NCBI RefSeq assembly: GCF_964340395.1
Contig: NC_135552.1
Location: 7,226,994-7,290,993, forward strand
Reading direction: 5' to 3'
Length of the DNA: 64,000 nucleotides
DNA from: Glandiceps talaboti
Lineage: Eukaryota > Hemichordata > Enteropneusta > Spengelidae
This document shows, piece after piece, positions 40,583-48,190 of the stretch. Each line of letters starts with the position of its first letter. The first letter of the stretch is position 1. The translations under genes and the position numbers were made by a program. Under the pieces are notes generated by a model, which did not search any database, was not told the DNA's origin, and saw only the letters and a program-made list of their open reading frames with translations.

Positions 40583-42550
40583 TTCCCCTTTTAATACCTC
40601 CCATACCCTTACGGGAGGTAAAAACGTAATATGAATAAATCGCAAATCACTGGTTTTAGACTGTCTAAACTAATTTTTGTTTTCGGTTTAACATTGGACA
40701 GCGTGTGGTGGTGAATATGGTCAAGCGTCCCATTGATGTGAATCTGGAAACTGCGTTTACCCTTTGGGTGTATGTTATGATGATTCGTGTGCCGATGGGA
40801 ATAATGATTATTGCCAAAGTACGTATGCATTATTTTTTTTATTTGCTGATGTATCTGGCATGTATCATATAGCTAACACGATTCGAAGGATTGTAAGTGT
40901 ACATACCAACTAATTCAACCTAAACTCAATATAGTGGTGACGAATGTAGATGAAGACATCTCTCCACATCCATGTTTCCATTAACATGTACCGGTACTAC
41001 ACTATTCATTCTAAAGACATTCTACTAACATCCAGACCAATTAGGAGAGAAAACACAACATATTCAAAATCTATTAAAATAGTACATTTTCTTCAAGCTT
41101 ACGAAATAATGCATTAAATATTTACATTGTGGGTTTCTTTTCCCATAGATTGCACACACGAATCTCTTTTCCAATGTGGGAGCCTTTGCATTAGTTACGT
41201 CTATCGGTGTGATGCTTTAATTGATTGCATTGATCATAGCGATGAAATGAATTGTAGCAGTCGTAAGTTTTAGGCTTTATTTTCTACTTAGATAACAATA
41301 GATAAATATATATTTAATTCCCCATAGAAGTAACTCACTGCAACATTGAACACTGAAAGTGGTTAATGGGAATTGTTATCTGTCGTAGCATGGATTCTCC
41401 AAAAAGTCCGGAATTTTACAACTTTAATCCGGATTCGGGAATTGTAATAGGTAGTCACACAACGCCCACAACAGTATCATGTAATTTTTGCTAAAATACA
41501 AAGCTTGTCATCATCAGTAACACGAAAATAGCATGTCACGACACTGGGTAAACATGAACAATTACTAGGTCACACCATGCTTTGTATAAAGTTTGAGGCA
41601 ATGTTATACTTGAATAGCGCTAATATTTTGAGTTAGTGAGTACATGTGTTATTTAGTATGTCACGTACTCTTTCTCTGTAAATACATTAACACTAGAAAA
41701 CAAGGACGAGAAATTTGTTTTTTATCTTCTTGGTGTCAACTTTGGTATTGAGACTTTTGGAACTTTACATAGTAAACACCACATGCCTCATACTGACCAA
41801 TTGTTTTTATTTTTACTCTTTATCTTAAAGCTGATACAATTCCAACTACAAAGGAACCCACTGGGTTTATCCAATGTGATACCAATCAAATGTCTTTAGT
41901 TATTACAAAGAATAAGTTGATGGATGCTTTAGATCTAACAGATGTAGATCCAACTGACTTCCATTTAGAAGAGGAAAGTTGCATTGGTAGTATGTCAGGT
42001 GACATGCTTGTGTTTGCGACAATGCTTTACAACTGTGGCACTACATCATTGGTAATATTTTAAAGTTTATATCATAATTTTTAATCATTCTAATTGCGTC
42101 AGAGTAACAAATCAGGAAATATAACACTGTATTCCACACATCGAATAATAGTCAGAGCTATAAAGCGAACCGATTGTTTACTATCGAGAAATATTGTTGC
42201 ATACACTCTATCTGATCACATTATTGATATATGGTCTCTATTCTCTTCAATAGGTAACGAACAGCAACAACATCAGTTACACGAACATGGTTTACTCTAA
42301 GAGAGGCACAGAAGTAACTGAAATGACTTGTGTTTATCCACTGCTGTATGATCTTGAAGCCATTCACATCATCACCAATCCTTGGTAAGTTACATTGAAT
42401 CCATTCACGCCGTCACCAATCCATGGTGAGTGCAATATTGAAGCCACTTTTGTCTAGTAATACATGTAGATTACTGTTTAGTATACAACCTGACGAGGTT
42501 TCTTTCTGCCAAGAACATGTTATGAGGTCAACATACGTTTGTGTTCTTGA

Positions 42551-42590
<40 letters not shown>

Positions 42591-43096
42591 ATTGTTGTTG
42601 CTGTTGCTGTTGTTGTCGTCGTCGTCAATTTTAAATTGGGCGCCTTTAATTAAATACTTTATTTGCTGTACGTAGTTTGCAGATGTTTGTTGTGTTGTTT
42701 GATTTGGTTTGTTTGTGTCTGTCTGTTTGTTTGTTTTTAGTAATATTTAAATGTTAAATTATTAGTAATAACTGTCGTTTTTATCCTCTTACAGTGATAT
42801 CCTTATTCACTACATGGGATTTGGTACCTACAATACGTCAGCAACTCTCTACACCGATGCGACCTTTACTGCTACCCTTGACCCATCTACTGACTTCCCT
42901 GTTGAAATCTGTGATGGAACCTTGATATATTTTGGTATCACTGTTGACAACGACGGAGCCCTTCTGGAAATGCTTGTGAAAAACTGCTTCATCTCAATGA
43001 GTAACGGTCCTGGGAATCCTTTACCTAAATATGATTACATCACTGATGGGTATGTATACTTCTTAAGTTACATTGCGTTTTGGAAGTAGACTACAT

Positions 43097-43183
<87 letters not shown>

Positions 43184-44669
43184 CATAAAGCAACCAAATC
43201 TTTATTCTCTAAAATTGTTGCACCTTATAAAGAAAAAACTTGTACCCAAGGCTGTTAATTATACGTGACCGATTACATTTTGTGTGCACGTTTCTTTATT
43301 TATTTGTTGAGAACAATTGAGAAGTCAATATATTATTTAAAATTGTTTTTAAAAATAACATGAAACCAATGTAAAATAGGAGAACGTTGCTTATAAAAGT
43401 ACTGATAGTCTTATTTGATTGAAGAGTGATGTAACATATTACAGACACATTTGTAACATAATGAATAATCCCAAGTCTGTAATTATCTTTCAGTTGCCTT
43501 GTACCTGACTATGTGTTTGAATTCGACGTTTCACCCGCTAATGAATTGGAGAAACATTATGGTATTGACGTCTACGATCTTGCTAATGGGGACAACATAA
43601 CGGTTGACCAAGATATTGATCTGTACCTCCATTGCTCTGTTGTGTTGTGCAGGATAAATGACGTTGGAACACCATGTGATCTGGTATGTAGTCAGCTTAC
43701 TGACAATCTCTCCAGCCACTCATATGCTAATTTGTGTATTATGAATATCTTTTTGCCTCAGCAATGGTATAACAACTTAAAACGTGATGTACAAAACAAA
43801 AAGATATGTATGGATGTCTAGATGGCCTCTTGCCAAGTTAAATTTGCTTTAGTATCAGTCGCATGAAAGTTATATTTTACAATAAATAATTTTGATAAGA
43901 TATTCAACTGTCAGAAAAAGTATATATATATATATCATACACGTACTTTCTTGGCAATGCAATGTACATTTAAACAACATAATCATTCGTGTTGAAATGT
44001 ATATACTGATATTGCATCAATTACTATCCACAGGGTTGTACCAACAGTCCACAACGAAAAGCATCGCTAGATAAAGTTGATGGATCTACTCAGACTCTCG
44101 TAACCCATGGGCCATTCACTTCTACTCCAGGAAAGGGGTAAGTTTTTATGTCAACTTTTACTTTCAACAGTGATACTACCAAACCAGAGAGACTATACAA
44201 TTTTAGTGAGGCGACTTGCTGTTGTTTACATCTCACACACAGTTTCTTTGTTGCGAATTACATAAACAAAATCCAGGCACTGGATTTATCGCACTGTGTT
44301 TTATCACACTGTGAACTCTATAGTCACTTTGGTTTTGTATTATGTAGATGCCTGACGTTCACAATCTACAGATATCATTCATGATACTTCAATCTTTAGC
44401 AAGTTGTCGCTAGTTGTTGTTTTTGTCCATGCAAACAATAACTTTTCAAAGATCCCAGTATAATACTATTATAAACTAAATTTGCATAAAGTCAAACGTA
44501 AATTGAAGTCATTGATGAAATGATAATGACACTAAATATTTTTTGCATTAAATGATTCTACAACTCTCCCTTCATGCATTTAAAATGTTACCGAAACTGT
44601 TCTGTAAGTAATTAAAATCAAGAATTTCTCTTAACTTCATGTTAATTTCTTTACAGCTGCGACAACTGA
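19539..44669 (+). CDS. LDLa8-ZP secreted protein, 16 coding exons (gene model)
   Basis: Sixteen exons, all with GT-AG borders and matching phases, sum to 1923 nt (640 residues plus stop). Order: signal peptide (1-17), linker, eight LDLa modules (about 30-336), a short Thr/Pro linker, a ZP domain (about 352-604) and a short tail. LDLa modules are six-Cys calcium-binding folds for ligand binding. ZP domains polymerise into extracellular filaments and matrices, so a secreted matrix or surface-coat protein is inferred. Sequons are at N416, N467 and N573. LDLa modules 1-4 and 8 have intact calcium-ligand motifs (DGSDE type); 5, 6 and 7 deviate. Exon 9 has an in-frame TGA at codon 271; without that exon the frame is intact (601 residues). 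No transmembrane segment or GPI-type tail follows the ZP domain. I do not recognise a named orthologue. Confidence 0.85.
22251..22588. mobile_element. MITE, copy 2 of 3
   Basis: Left end TTGTGTGGTTCCGATTAC-like (GTGTGTGGTTCCGATTACG) and right end GTTAACCGGAATCAAACAATT are inverted repeats. The body is collinear with 62432-62772. It lies in intron 1 of the LDLa-ZP gene. No coding frame. Confidence 0.8.
24535..24990 (-). pseudogene. LINE C-terminal fragment
   Basis: Minus-strand reading gives VVPILDYASAVWY, then KVQQRAMRSYLGVGI, a GDMEWM segment and, after a stop, ARIQRLPDTRLTKRVF. The order [P/L]xLDYxxxVWG - VQxRAxRxxLGV - GDMxW is typical of the region after the reverse transcriptase domain in LINEs. 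The RT domain itself is absent. It lies in intron 1, antisense to the LDLa-ZP gene. Confidence 0.8.
25057..25130 (-). repeat. tRNA-like sequence (pseudogene or SINE head)
   Basis: On the minus strand TTAGCTCAGCTC resembles an A box and GGTTCAATTCC (25071-25081) is a B box. GTGGG/CCTAC with a 7-nt loop forms a T-arm. The acceptor stem and anticodon arm are not convincing, so a functional tRNA is unlikely. Confidence 0.4.
25255..25920. other. Intron 1 remainder, no gene
   Basis: G run at 25259-25272 and an AT-rich stretch; nothing supported before the next splice acceptor. The rest of intron 1 outside the entries given (19596-22250, 22589-24534) likewise shows no feature. Confidence 0.45.
25920..25950 (+). 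CDS. LDLa-ZP gene exon 2 (31-nt linker microexon)
   Basis: A polypyrimidine tract and TTACATTAG precede AAATCACTAACTGAAATATG, and the exon ends ...ACTG|GTATGT. It encodes KSLTEIWTDT plus one base. It is needed because exon 1 ends in phase 0 while every LDLa exon starts in phase 1; this microexon makes exactly that change. Confidence 0.75.
26479..26583 (+). CDS. LDLa-ZP gene exon 3 (LDLa module 1, type A)
   Basis: Residues 30-64. Six cysteines; the calcium site reads NTNDDCDDGSDEDIC, fully conserved. Phase 1-1, donor GTACAA. Opening residues ACPEYLC and the preceding GGACAG acceptor group it with exons 5, 7 and 9. Confidence 0.93.
27002..27115 (+). CDS. LDLa-ZP gene exon 4 (LDLa module 2, type B)
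   Basis: Residues 65-102, opening DCTHKDLFKC and closing CNDGSDELDC; all six cysteines and all acidic ligands are present. Phase 1-1, donor GTAAGTTTT as in the other type B exons (6, 8, 10). Confidence 0.95.
28355..29113. mobile_element. Solo LTR, 759 bp, target duplication CTAG
   Basis: Starts TGTTACG and ends CGTAACA, i.e. the TG...CA ends of an LTR with 7-bp inverted termini. CTAG directly precedes (28351-28354) and follows (29114-29117) it. No gag, pol or internal sequence is attached, so it is read as a solo LTR left by recombination. Superfamily is not assigned. It is in intron 4 of the LDLa-ZP gene. Confidence 0.7.
29135..29234. repeat. G-rich minisatellite, left part
   Basis: Repeats of GGGGGCAGTTGTCC and close variants. 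The same unit resumes at 30860-30902 on the far side of the poly-G element, so the array was split by that insertion. Confidence 0.8.
29235..30852. mobile_element. Poly-G TIR element, most complete copy
   Basis: Left end GGGACCGGTCAGTTTCTTCG plus GCCTGG and a G run; right end a C run, then CAGGCTGGAGAAACTTACCGGTCCC. These are inverted repeats of about 30 bp. The body matches 4943-6605, including tandem units at 30080-30560. No transposase is present. Frames across the G runs are low complexity and not genes. Confidence 0.8.
30860..30902. repeat. G-rich minisatellite, right part
   Basis: GGGGGCAGTTGTCC-type units continuing the array at 29135-29234. Confidence 0.75.
31190..31305 (-). repeat. 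Dispersed repeat, inverted copy
   Basis: The block AGGGTAATAGCTAGACCTGA ... CTAATTACGCAATATCTTAAG is the reverse complement of about 40370-40480. It marks a repeat family also seen as tandem units at 39660-40400. 30903-31189 and 31306-31776 hold nothing else I can support. Confidence 0.8.
31777..31884 (+). CDS. LDLa-ZP gene exon 5 (LDLa module 3, type A)
   Basis: Residues 103-138, SCPSGFLC ... CNGNDDCVDGSDESYC; intact calcium site. Acceptor TTTTTCGAACAG, donor GTATGA (weaker than its neighbours). Phase 1-1. Confidence 0.93.
32297..32410 (+). CDS. LDLa-ZP gene exon 6 (LDLa module 4, type B)
   Basis: Residues 139-176, DCTDERLFSC ... CADGSDELDC; intact. Very similar to exon 4 (same length, 114 nt). 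Phase 1-1, donor GTGAGTTTT. The 1.6 kb intron after it (32411-34023) shows no feature. Confidence 0.95.
34024..34152 (+). CDS. LDLa-ZP gene exon 7 (LDLa module 5, type A, with insertion)
   Basis: Residues 177-219, SCDGFLCDSGKC ... then an expanded acidic stretch CGYHDNGDSDTSDEDSC between the fifth and sixth cysteines. The usual spacing there is 7-9 residues; here it is 15. The terminal SDE is kept. Phase 1-1, 129 nt, longest of the LDLa exons. Confidence 0.9.
34806..34895. repeat. Compound microsatellite (CTGT)n(ATGT)n(GT)n
   Basis: Simple sequence in intron 7. The minus-strand frame over it (threonine/histidine and DRQTDRQ repeats) is not a gene. Confidence 0.95.
36400..36770 (+). repeat. 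Dispersed repeat with hairpin G tail, copy 1
   Basis: Shares with 52650-53010 the blocks AAATATTGATTTTTAA, CAAATATGG and ATATGTCACCTTTG, then GACAGACGGATGGA and a tail that folds on itself (AGCCCCTTC...GGGGGGCT). It is in intron 7, just before exon 8. Confidence 0.75.
36835..36954 (+). CDS. LDLa-ZP gene exon 8 (LDLa module 6, type B)
   Basis: Residues 220-259, DCALESLFICDNGEC ... CSDGSEDMNC. Six cysteines are kept, but the calcium motif reads SED instead of SDE and the preceding loop is longer, so calcium binding is doubtful. Phase 1-1, donor GTAAGTTTT. Confidence 0.9.
36955..39530. other. Intron 8, left part, no gene
   Basis: No conserved exon seen. A 42-nt stretch at 37461-37502 has splice-like borders but no module similarity. 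The remainder is AT-rich. Confidence 0.45.
39660..40400 (+). repeat. Tandem repeat, about 147-bp unit, 4-5 copies
   Basis: TAATTACCGAAAATCATTAA and TTATGCAAATTATTCATTAA recur near 39797, 39948, 40089 and 40236, spaced 141-151 bp, each followed by ATAGGACA and a TTGAAATTGAAG-type block. Similar single units lie at 20380-20780. A (CAGA)n tract follows at 40531-40580. Confidence 0.85.
40531..40580. repeat. CAGA microsatellite
   Basis: Twelve or so CAGA units, followed by a small hairpin (CCTCCC...GGGAGG). Confidence 0.95.
40702..40818 (+). pseudogene. LDLa-ZP gene exon 9 (LDLa module 7, type A, contains TGA)
   Basis: Acceptor TTGGACAG and donor GTACGT are good, length 117 nt, phase 1-1. It reads SCGGEYGQASH, stop (TGA at 40734-40736), then CESGNCVYPLGVC and CADGNNDYC. 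All six cysteines remain, but the calcium motif is degraded (NND for SDE). Either the exon is skipped, or the allele is null, or the base is an error or polymorphism (TGA from CGA or TGG would restore a typical residue before the second Cys). Confidence 0.85.
41149..41262 (+). CDS. LDLa-ZP gene exon 10 (LDLa module 8, type B)
   Basis: Residues 299-336, DCTHESLFQC ... CIDHSDEMNC; six cysteines and acidic ligands are present (DHSDE). 114 nt, phase 1-1, donor GTAAGTTTT. Closest in opening to exon 4. Confidence 0.93.
41831..42051 (+). CDS. LDLa-ZP gene exon 11 (ZP-N, first part)
   Basis: Residues 337-410. A linker PDTIPTTKEPTG leads into the ZP-N half, with C352, C387 and C405 and the hydrophobic strand LVITKNKL. 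Phase 1 to 0, donor GTAATA. ZP-N cysteines usually pair 1-4 and 2-3, which fits C352-C436 and C387-C405. Confidence 0.9.
42254..42384 (+). CDS. LDLa-ZP gene exon 12 (ZP-N, second part)
   Basis: Residues 411-453. NISYTNMVYSKRG followed by EMTCVYPLLYDLEA fits the ZP-N end, where the pattern N-x-V ... I-x-C-x-Y is typical. C436 is the fourth ZP-N cysteine. Phase 0 to 2, donor GTAAGT. The last 29 nt and the donor are duplicated 41 bp downstream in the intron. Confidence 0.9.
42548..42616. repeat. TTG trinucleotide microsatellite
   Basis: GTT/TTG units in intron 12 with a few interruptions; the poly-Val or poly-Thr frames over it are not genes. Confidence 0.95.
42795..43049 (+). CDS. LDLa-ZP gene exon 13 (ZP-C, first part)
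   Basis: Residues 454-539. Contains MLVKNCFISMSNGPGNPL and YDYITDG: the ZP-C pattern ENCxATPS...NP...Y.LI.DGCP. C493 and C518 are conserved. Sequon at N467. Phase 2-2. Confidence 0.93.
43101..43178. repeat. TA microsatellite
   Basis: Uninterrupted AT repeat 50 bp after exon 13, in intron 13. Confidence 0.97.
43494..43683 (+). CDS. LDLa-ZP gene exon 14 (ZP-C, second part)
   Basis: Residues 540-602, opening CLVPDYVFEFDV and ending LYLHCSVVLCRINDVGTPC. This is the hallmark ZP-C end (vyLHCxVxLC...C). Sequon N573. Phase 2 to 0, donor GTATGT. Confidence 0.95.
44034..44137 (+). CDS. LDLa-ZP gene exon 15 (ZP end and tail)
   Basis: Residues 603-636. GCTNSPQRKAS completes the last ZP cysteine pair (C600, C604). 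QRK is the only basic run after the domain and could serve as a processing site, though it is not a full RxxR furin site. The rest (DGSTQTLVTHGPFTSTPGK) is polar. Donor GTAAGT, phase 2. Confidence 0.8.
44657..44669 (+). CDS. LDLa-ZP gene exon 16, coding part (stop)
   Basis: Acceptor ATTTCTTTACAG, then C TGC GAC AAC TGA completes G-C-D-N-stop. No hydrophobic segment follows, so the protein would be secreted. A different acceptor or an unseen exon with a membrane anchor cannot be excluded from sequence alone. Confidence 0.6.
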
Positions 44670-45207
44670 ACAAACCAATCATCTTAACACTGGCAACGTA
44701 TACAAGACACCGATAAACGACACAATTCAAGGAAAATCTCCGTGATACACAATATCACAATTCAACACACAATGATAATAACCCATTTCATTGATTCAGT
44801 TATACATTCATAATATCGACCATTTGCCAAGTTAAAAAACAGACTCTATAGATTTTGGGACGAAATCATGTGAACCGTGGAGAATTTTGTTTTTGTTTTC
44901 TCAATTATATATTACTCCGTTCTTAATAACATCGAATCTTTTCATTTAAAGACAATTTATTACTTTATCCTCAATCATGGCATTCAAATGTTATCATTTA
45001 CTTTTGAAATAAGTTGTACAACTCATAGGACGTCTACAATGGATGTTGGCATAAAAAAATTCAGATGTTCCACTTACAATTTGGCTGTGAGCATCATAAA
45101 TGGAGACGACAGACCATTTAAAATAGCAGCAGCAAAATGGCTTACATTATTGTGAAGAGAAAGCTTCAATACACATGAATTAACTTATGTTTTACAGTCC
45201 AAACTAA

Positions 45208-45213
45208 AATAAA
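45208..45213 (+). terminator. Candidate polyadenylation signal
   Basis: AATAAA 539 bp after the stop codon. Others at 45311, 45349 and 45673 are also possible, so the 3' end is not fixed. No gene is visible from 44670 to 46059. Confidence 0.35.
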
Positions 45214-46059
45214 CAGGTTTAATGGTCATACCATTGCTTTAAAGGACACATCCAGCGAGTATCATCAACAGAAATGAGTGATTATTATCCTTCCATCAAC
45301 TATTCTAACTAATAAACCACTATGTGTTTGGGACAATCAGACAAATGCAATAAACACTGAGTATGAAAATCAACTAACCCAACATATGGATTGTGCCAAC
45401 TTACATCATACACAAATGTGACACATTTTCAATGCCTCAGACTAGTTTTTGTGTAGTTCATATTAGCTAACAAATGTAGTGTGCTACTGTTTGAAGGACA
45501 GTTATTATTGTAACGAGTATTGATATATAAATTGGCTTACTGTGGCTTTTAATACATCATGCTTAACCATAAAGAGCAAAACTACATTTTACTTTTAATT
45601 GTTACAGATATTTAAAAACATTGTATTGGTGATGGTTTTATTTCACGCGTTCTTCATTTTGGTGTTGGTATCAATAAAAGCATTATAAATTCAACTATAG
45701 AACCCCGTGGTTGTCTGTTTAGTTGATATGATTGGGTAATATGTTTATCATTACACGGTTTATTTTCATATTTACAAATCTCTCTTTTCATAAACTTGAA
45801 AACAAACGCCATACTTGTCAAATAGAAACACAACTTTTTGTGTTTACTGTAATTGCCATTGATTATAGGGTGAAGCAATTTTCAATTGTTCTACATACTG
45901 GGAAATGTGCCTGTTCCAAGGTTTATTGAGTATGACAACAGAAGTTCTTCTAATAAGCCCTATCTTCCTTTCTGCCTTGAAACTGCACTTTACGTGTTTA
46001 TCAGTTCGGTGGTTACTATGTATGTTTACCCCAGCTGTCTTTCATCCTCATCATCAAGG

Positions 46060-47245
46060 TAGGCGAATTTCAAACTGATGTTAAAAAGCAGACGGTCAAC
46101 CTTACCTTACGCAACCTTCCGTGTCTTTCTGACCGAGGGCTATAGCCTCTATTGCCAGCTCTGTCCCATCTTTATTCATGGTTGATTCTGTAATGTTCCT
46201 GGATATATTTGCTTTATAAAAATATATAATGTCTTGTTATTTCCAATGTTTATCTAGACGTTTTTTTGAAAGTGTTGAGAGTGGGTGCATTTATAGTGGT
46301 TGCTGGTAAATTGTTCCAGATACTTAAAACTCTAGTTGGGAATGTTTGTTTTCTTAAGTTCAACTTGCTGTGTTCTTGGTATAGCTATTTGTTGTGGTCC
46401 CTGAGCCCGGTTCTCGCTGTGTAGTCTGCCTTGAGTTTTAGAACGTTCTAATATATTCCATGTAATATTTTAAATAATTCAATCATATCACCGCGTATTC
46501 TCCTATATGCGAGAGTTGGTAATTTAAGTTTCTTCTTTAGTGGCTCTCCTTTGCACATTTTCAATAATTTCAATATATTTTTGTTTATAAGTGTTCCGTA
46601 CAGGACATGGGCTAGAGATGTTAGACATTTACTCCAAAGCTATGGCTTTGGGGAGGTATGGGATCAACAAGGTGTTGGTGATGAATTGAGATTCCTAAAA
46701 AATATTTAAACAGAGATGTATTGATATTGATACACAATTATGGTCTGAAAGTATGAATACGTCTAGAAAACCTGATTGTTAATACTTCATTTAAAAAGGA
46801 ATTGTCTCTGGAACCTTATTTAACCTCTCTTGATAAACCAATATTCAAACTGATGCTTTGTAGATTTAGAACCTCAACACATAATTTGAAAATCGAAACT
46901 GGTCGTTGGAATGATACTCCAAGAGTAGAGAGACTTTGTGAAATCAAGTAGAGGATGAATTCCACTTCTTACTTGTATGTCCTTTTTATACTTGCACAAG
47001 GTCAAACTATAATGTAATTACTTTTATAATCCCCCACTGCAACACAAATTTGTATTACTTCTGTCGTCTCGAAAGGTTGACACTCTCAGAAAATTTAGTA
47101 GATATATATTTTATGCTACTAAAATTAGAAAAGAAAACTCTGAGATTCAAAGGGACTGACAACTTTGATATTTTCTGGTGATCCGTTCATTTTTGTATAT
47201 TTAAGGTTTGTATGTTTTGGCCGGTGGCCACCAGTACTGAATAAA

Positions 47246-47293
<48 letters not shown>

Positions 47294-48190
47294 ACATACA
47301 GGACATGCGTAGTCAAAGTGATTTCTCACCATAGGTTTGTAGAGAATTGTAAAGTACCAAACTCGGGAAACAGATTTTTACAAGCTACACTTTAGCTTTT
47401 CCCTGTTTTCCGGCCATAGAACTCTCAATTGTATTCTATACAGATGTGTTGTGCAATTTCTCTAGTTTGTCAATTTCTGTATATGTATGGCATACTGTGA
47501 CAAATTCATTCTTTCTATGCCAAATAAATATATAAACGGTTCGGCTGCAAGAGTGGTAAAAACGTCTCCTTGTCCAGATACATGTACGCTCGTCTAATTA
47601 GTGTGAAGATGCTAGTTGCTTTGTTTATTTTTTTTTCATTTATGTGCTTGAATGTCAAAATCTAATTTCGGATCAAACATTACTCCAATGTCCTGTTCTG
47701 CATGTGTTGTTGAAAGATCTTCTATTGCTTCATCAATTTCCAATGTGTAATTAAAGCTTTCCTCTGTTGAGTATCCTATTCTCATGGACTTTCATTTCTC
47801 TGGGTGAAAACGAAGAAGCCATTTATTTGACCATTCCATTAACCTGTCGAGGTCCTGTTGTGTAAATTTCTGTCCTGAAGATTACTAATGTGATGTTTTA
47901 GTGTCATCAGCAAATAAATAGATGTCTGAGTACATAATATAGAGTACAAACAAAGCAGGTCCAAGTAAATTTCCTTGTGGAATTCCACTTGTTACATGCA
48001 TCCCGTACTGGTGGTTCACCGTGTATAATTACTTGTTGTACTCTTCCACTAAGGAACGATCTTATCCATCCTAGTAAAGGATCTGGTATACTGTATGATG
48101 TTAATTTGCTAATGAGTCTTCTATGGGGCACAGTGCCAAATGCTTTCATGAAGTCTACATACATTGTTTCAAGTTCTATTATGGATGGCA
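46060..48190 (-). pseudogene. LINE reverse transcriptase remnant (interrupted)
   Basis: Minus-strand order from 48190: YVDFMKAFGTVPHRRLISKL, LLGWIRSFLSGRVQQV, then in another frame TSGIPQGNLLGPALF and FADDTKT, then DLDRLMEWSNKWLLRFHPEK. Past the insertion come ENVQRRATK, LPTLAYRRIRGDMIELFKIL and a WNNLP segment. These are RT motifs of a LINE (the Asp of AFD is replaced: AFG) through to the C-terminal region. Several frameshifts and stops make it inactive. 46610-47296 is a later insertion. Confidence 0.9.
46610..47296 (+). mobile_element. LINE 3' end inserted in the other LINE
   Basis: Plus-strand frames give GFGEVWDQQGVGDELRFL, FKLMLCRFRTSTHNLKIETG and then VEDEFHFLLVCPFY: the C-terminal region of a different LINE, with a frameshift. 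It ends with GGCCGGTGGCCACCAGTACT, GAATAAA and a (GATT)n tail at 47246-47293. TACAGGACATG flanks it on both sides (46599-46609, 47297-47307), an 11-bp target duplication. 5' truncation plus a 3' tail is typical of LINE insertion. Confidence 0.9.
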
